35,087 nucleotides of DNA. Origin: Woeseiaceae bacterium (GTDB taxonomy: Bacteria; Pseudomonadota; Gammaproteobacteria; Steroidobacterales; Woeseiaceae). Location: contig JAJFKP010000001.1 in the NCBI GenBank assembly GCA_021773135.1, positions 1 through 35,087 of the forward strand, given 5' to 3'. Each line of letters begins with the position of its first letter. Position 1 is the first letter of the stretch. The translations under genes were made by a program, and so were the position numbers. Positions 32,734-35,087 of this stretch are shown here, one piece after another. A model generated the notes under the pieces. That model had not been told where the DNA came from. It made no database searches and worked only from the letters and a program-made list of their open reading frames with translations.

Positions 32734-33032
32734 GGGCGTCACTCCTTATTTAGAATTTGTATTTGGGTCGCCGGTCCTTTATTCAGGGTAATTTACCAGA
32801 TTGGCGAGCAGAGGTGCTGGAAACGGCGGTCACTCCCGGTCATTCGAAGCGGCAATCCCCGAATTTGCAATTGGTCGGGCGCGACAAGGTCGTGACCAAC
32901 AGTCGCTGCAACTCTTGAGTTATCAGGTGCTCCCGAGCTCCGCCGGGCAACGTGATTCAAGTGTTTTTTCATGGCGTTGGAATCTGCCAAAACCATCAGG
33001 CTGACGCGAAAACTTTGTTGTCGCAGTCGAAT
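32734..33032. other. 299 bp region between nhaR and the DUF305 gene
   Basis: I see no gene. It holds a palindrome near the DUF305 start (32787-32797), a hairpin at the nhaR stop and presumably the DUF305 operon promoter. Confidence 0.45.
32787..32797. promoter_or_regulatory. Palindrome GGTAATTTACC upstream of the DUF305 operon
   Basis: GGTAA-T-TTACC is a perfect 11-base palindrome 54 bases before the start of the DUF305-LVIVD gene, in a position suited to an operator. No regulator is assigned. Confidence 0.25.
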
Positions 33033-33042
33033 CTAGCTGCGA
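33021..33042 (-). terminator. Stem-loop overlapping the nhaR stop codon
   Basis: TCGCAG (33021-33026) and CTGCGA (33037-33042) pair around a 10-base loop containing the end of nhaR. Leftward, a modest T-run follows (AAAGTTTTC). Confidence 0.35.
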
Positions 33043-33941
33043 TTTGAAAAGAGCCCTTTACGCGCTACGTCGGTAATCGCGACAACGGCGGAGTGCTTTA
33101 ACTTGCGCTCCGGCGAGATCGCATAGAAGGTCTCCTGAATTTCCGGTGCATTACCGATTACGCTCGATCGATACATTCGACAGATTTCTTCTTCGATGAC
33201 CGCAGGTCCGGCAAATATTCCGACGCCCGCTTCACCGAACGCCTTCAACAAAGCGCTGTCATCGAATTCACCTACGACCTCGGGTGCGATGTCATTGTTT
33301 TCGAACCAGTCATCAAGACGACGCCGCAGCGCGGAGTTTCTCGACGGCAGGAGCATTGGTGCCTGATCAAGTGACGCTGGGAACTTTCTCCGCAGTGCGG
33401 CAGCACCCTTTCGCTGCGCAAAGAATGAAAGTCCACTCTCGCCGAGGCGATGGTTGTATGCGCGCAGGCCAAGGCCGCCTGGCATCGGCTGATCTGACAA
33501 AACCAGGTCGAGTCGGTGAATTGCGAGATCGGCCAACAGCTGTTCCAGGTTCGCTTCCGTGCAGCGAACATGAATCGCATCCTTGCCGACCAGCGCCGGC
33601 GCAACGATGCGTTCGACGACAAGCTTCGGCATCGAGTTCAAGACGCCAACATTGAGGGTGGACGGGCCGTCCAGGCTCCCACCGCGTACAACATTCGCAA
33701 GTTCCGCGCCAATCGAGAAGATTTCGTCCGCATAGTCATACACAACCCGCCCGATCTCCGACAGGATGAGACGTCGCCCGGAACGAAGGAATAGCGGTTG
33801 ACCGATTGCCTCATCGAGCAGCTTTAGTTGTCCACTGATGGTTTGTGGCGTCAGGTGCAATACTTCAGCGGCCTGCACGATGCTTCCCTCCCGGGCAACT
33901 GTCCAGAAGTATTGGAGATGGCTGTAGTTCAGGTGTCGCAA
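33033..33941 (-). CDS. nhaR: LysR-family activator NhaR
   Basis: 302 residues, matching NhaR in length and order. The N-terminal helix-turn-helix is LNYSHLQYFWTVAREGSIVQAAEVLHLTPQTISGQLKLL (~4-43), followed by the LysR effector domain with LDLVLSDQPMPGGLG, LLPSRNSALRRRLDDWFE and GEFDDSALLKAFGEAGVGIF. NhaR senses sodium and activates nhaA in E. coli. The start is TTG, preceded by GGGGTG six bases upstream, and lies three bases past the nhaA stop, so the two genes form an operon nhaA-nhaR as in enterobacteria. Confidence 0.93.
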   Translation of the reverse strand: MRHLNYSHLQYFWTVAREGSIVQAAEVLHLTPQTISGQLKLLDEAIGQPLFLRSGRRLILSEIGRVVYDYADEIFSIGAELANVVRGGSLDGPSTLNVGVLNSMPKLVVERIVAPALVGKDAIHVRCTEANLEQLLADLAIHRLDLVLSDQPMPGGLGLRAYNHRLGESGLSFFAQRKGAAALRRKFPASLDQAPMLLPSRNSALRRRLDDWFENNDIAPEVVGEFDDSALLKAFGEAGVGIFAGPAVIEEEICRMYRSSVIGNAPEIQETFYAISPERKLKHSAVVAITDVARKGLFSNRS

Positions 33942-33944
33942 CCG

Positions 33945-35087
33945 TTACACCCCGGCATTGTGTCGGGTGGCGCGTTTCAGCAGCAGATAACCCGCCACTG
34001 CGGAGACGACCGAGCCGGCAAGGACCCCTACCCGCGTCGCGGCGAGATAATCAAACTGGCCGCGCTCGAACGCCAGTGAGCCAATGAAAAGACTCATCGT
34101 GAAACCGATACCCGCGAGTAAAGCGATCCCGTAAACAGACGCCCAGTTAGCGCCATCGGGTAAGCGCGCCCACCCCAGCTTCACCAATAACCAGGCCGGA
34201 GCGAATACGCCGAGCTGTTTGCCGAGGAACAGTCCAAGCGCAATACCAATCGATACCGGACCAAAGAGAACTTCGGAACTGATACCACCGAAGGAGACGC
34301 CGGCATTGGCAAACGCGAAAACCGGCAGGATCGCGTACGCGACCCAGGGGTGGAGCGTATGTTCGAGATGGCGCAAAGGTGAGTCCTGACCGTCTGGAGT
34401 CTTTAGCGGAATCGCCATCGCGATTGCGATACCGGCCAAAGTCGCGTGCACGCCGCTTTTCAGGACACATGTCCAGACGAAAACCCCAACCAATATATAC
34501 GCTGAAATCCGCGTTACGCCGGCTAGATTGAGCAACACCAGGCCCGCCACGCCGACTGCTCCCCAGGTCAGCGCCATTACTGACAGGTCCTGCGTATAAA
34601 AGACTGCAATGACGAGAATAGCCGCCAGATCGTCAAAAATTGCAATCGTTGTCAGAAATACCTTAAGTGACAAGGGCACGCGACTGCCGAGCAGAGTCAA
34701 GACGCCCAGTGCGAACGCAATATCAGTCGCCGCCGGGATAGCCCAACCCTCCAATGTCTGCGGTGAATTCCAGTTGATGCCAACGTAAATGGCGGCCGGC
34801 ACAATGAAACCACCAAGCCCTGCAACCGCCGGCAAGACCAGCTGGTCCCAGGAAGACAGCTCGCCATCCAGAAACTCGCGCTTCACTTCAAGCCCGATGA
34901 GCAGAAAGAAAACGGCCATCAGCCCATCGTTTATCCACAACAACAGAGGCTTGTCTATGCCCATTTCCCCAAGTGCTATGGAAAGAGGTAAGTCGAGTAC
35001 GTAGCGGTAAAGCTCCTGGAGCGGTGAATTTGACACTATCAATGCAAGAACGGCGGACAGCACCAGCAAAATGCCGGCGGTCGACTC
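33945..35087 (-). CDS. nhaA: Na+/H+ antiporter NhaA (5' end outside window)
   Basis: At least 380 residues are visible and the frame runs open to the right edge, so roughly 10-20 N-terminal residues are missing. Hallmarks of NhaA are clear: LLWINDGLMAVFFLLIGLEVKREFLDGEL, GWAIPAATDIAFALGVLTLLGSRVP, the ion-binding aspartate pair in AIFDDLAAI, VLKSGVHATLAG, LHPWVAYAILPVFAFANAGVS and GIGFTMSLFIGSLAF. NhaA exchanges two protons for one sodium across the inner membrane and protects against salt and alkaline pH. It is followed after three bases by nhaR. Sodium dependence fits a marine host. Confidence 0.95.
   Translation of the reverse strand, partial: ESTAGILLVLSAVLALIVSNSPLQELYRYVLDLPLSIALGEMGIDKPLLLWINDGLMAVFFLLIGLEVKREFLDGELSSWDQLVLPAVAGLGGFIVPAAIYVGINWNSPQTLEGWAIPAATDIAFALGVLTLLGSRVPLSLKVFLTTIAIFDDLAAILVIAVFYTQDLSVMALTWGAVGVAGLVLLNLAGVTRISAYILVGVFVWTCVLKSGVHATLAGIAIAMAIPLKTPDGQDSPLRHLEHTLHPWVAYAILPVFAFANAGVSFGGISSEVLFGPVSIGIALGLFLGKQLGVFAPAWLLVKLGWARLPDGANWASVYGIALLAGIGFTMSLFIGSLAFERGQFDYLAATRVGVLAGSVVSAVAGYLLLKRATRHNAGV

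Noticed and set aside
1-35087. tRNA, rRNA, CRISPR array, integrase or phage genes
   Set aside because: None seen: no regularly spaced repeats, no tRNA-like cloverleaf noticed in intergenic DNA and no recombinase motifs in the reading frames.

Overview
The window looks like chromosomal DNA of a free-living, probably marine, gammaproteobacterium. This is inferred from GreB, an nhaA-nhaR sodium/proton antiporter pair, FimV-like LysM modules, TfpX/TfpZ-type pilin accessory proteins, a sulfatase and an acyl-CoA synthetase. Coding density is high, intergenic gaps are mostly short, and I found no tRNA, rRNA, CRISPR array, prophage or transposase gene. The genus cannot be fixed from the sequence alone; a Woeseiaceae/Chromatiales-like lineage would fit, but that is a guess.

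Layout. 1-2790 (+): the 3' part of an N2227-like methyltransferase with a PqqD-like tail, then an exported beta-lactamase-family serine hydrolase. 3169-5841 (+): an EF-G outside any str operon, then greB. 5842-7868 (+): two tandem colinear 250-residue TfpX/TfpZ-like membrane proteins with a shared noncoding block upstream of each, ending in an ~80 bp inverted-repeat element. 7952-8827 (-): a Tat-exported dienelactone hydrolase; the 484 bp up to the next gene hold two terminator-like hairpins with no obvious gene. 9312-10418 (+): a periplasmic FimV/LysM protein whose 5' end carries two perfect DnaA-box 9-mers. 10472-14417 (-): an acyl-CoA synthetase and, upstream of it, a FAN1-type nuclease fused to a DEDDh 3'-5' exonuclease. 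14644-16272 (+) is a sulfatase and 16343-17950 (-) a CrtI/PYROXD2-like FAD oxidoreductase. 18190-20559 (+): a betaine-homocysteine-methyltransferase-like protein and an MFS carrier. 20722-22589 (+): a DUF2141-MipA/OmpV fusion, a TIGR02450 protein and a DUF427 protein that appears to start at AUU. 22726-26174 (+): an alpha/beta hydrolase-OsmC fusion and an M3 oligopeptidase lipoprotein. 26266-27084 (-) is a ferritin-like diiron protein, and 27258-28997 (+) an ankyrin protein. 29053-32733 (-): a three-gene secreted set made of a DUF305-LVIVD fusion and two DsrE-like paralogues. 33033-35087 (-): nhaR and the 3' part of nhaA.

How they fit together. Most units are housekeeping or stress genes that act independently. 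The best candidates for something little described are (a) the FAN1-exonuclease fusion, which places a structure-specific DNA repair nuclease and a proofreading-type exonuclease on one chain, and (b) the secreted DUF305-propeller plus double DsrE operon, which looks like a periplasmic metal or sulfur handling module. The tandem pilin-accessory genes without any pilin, the DnaA boxes inside the LysM gene and the AUU start are smaller but concrete oddities.
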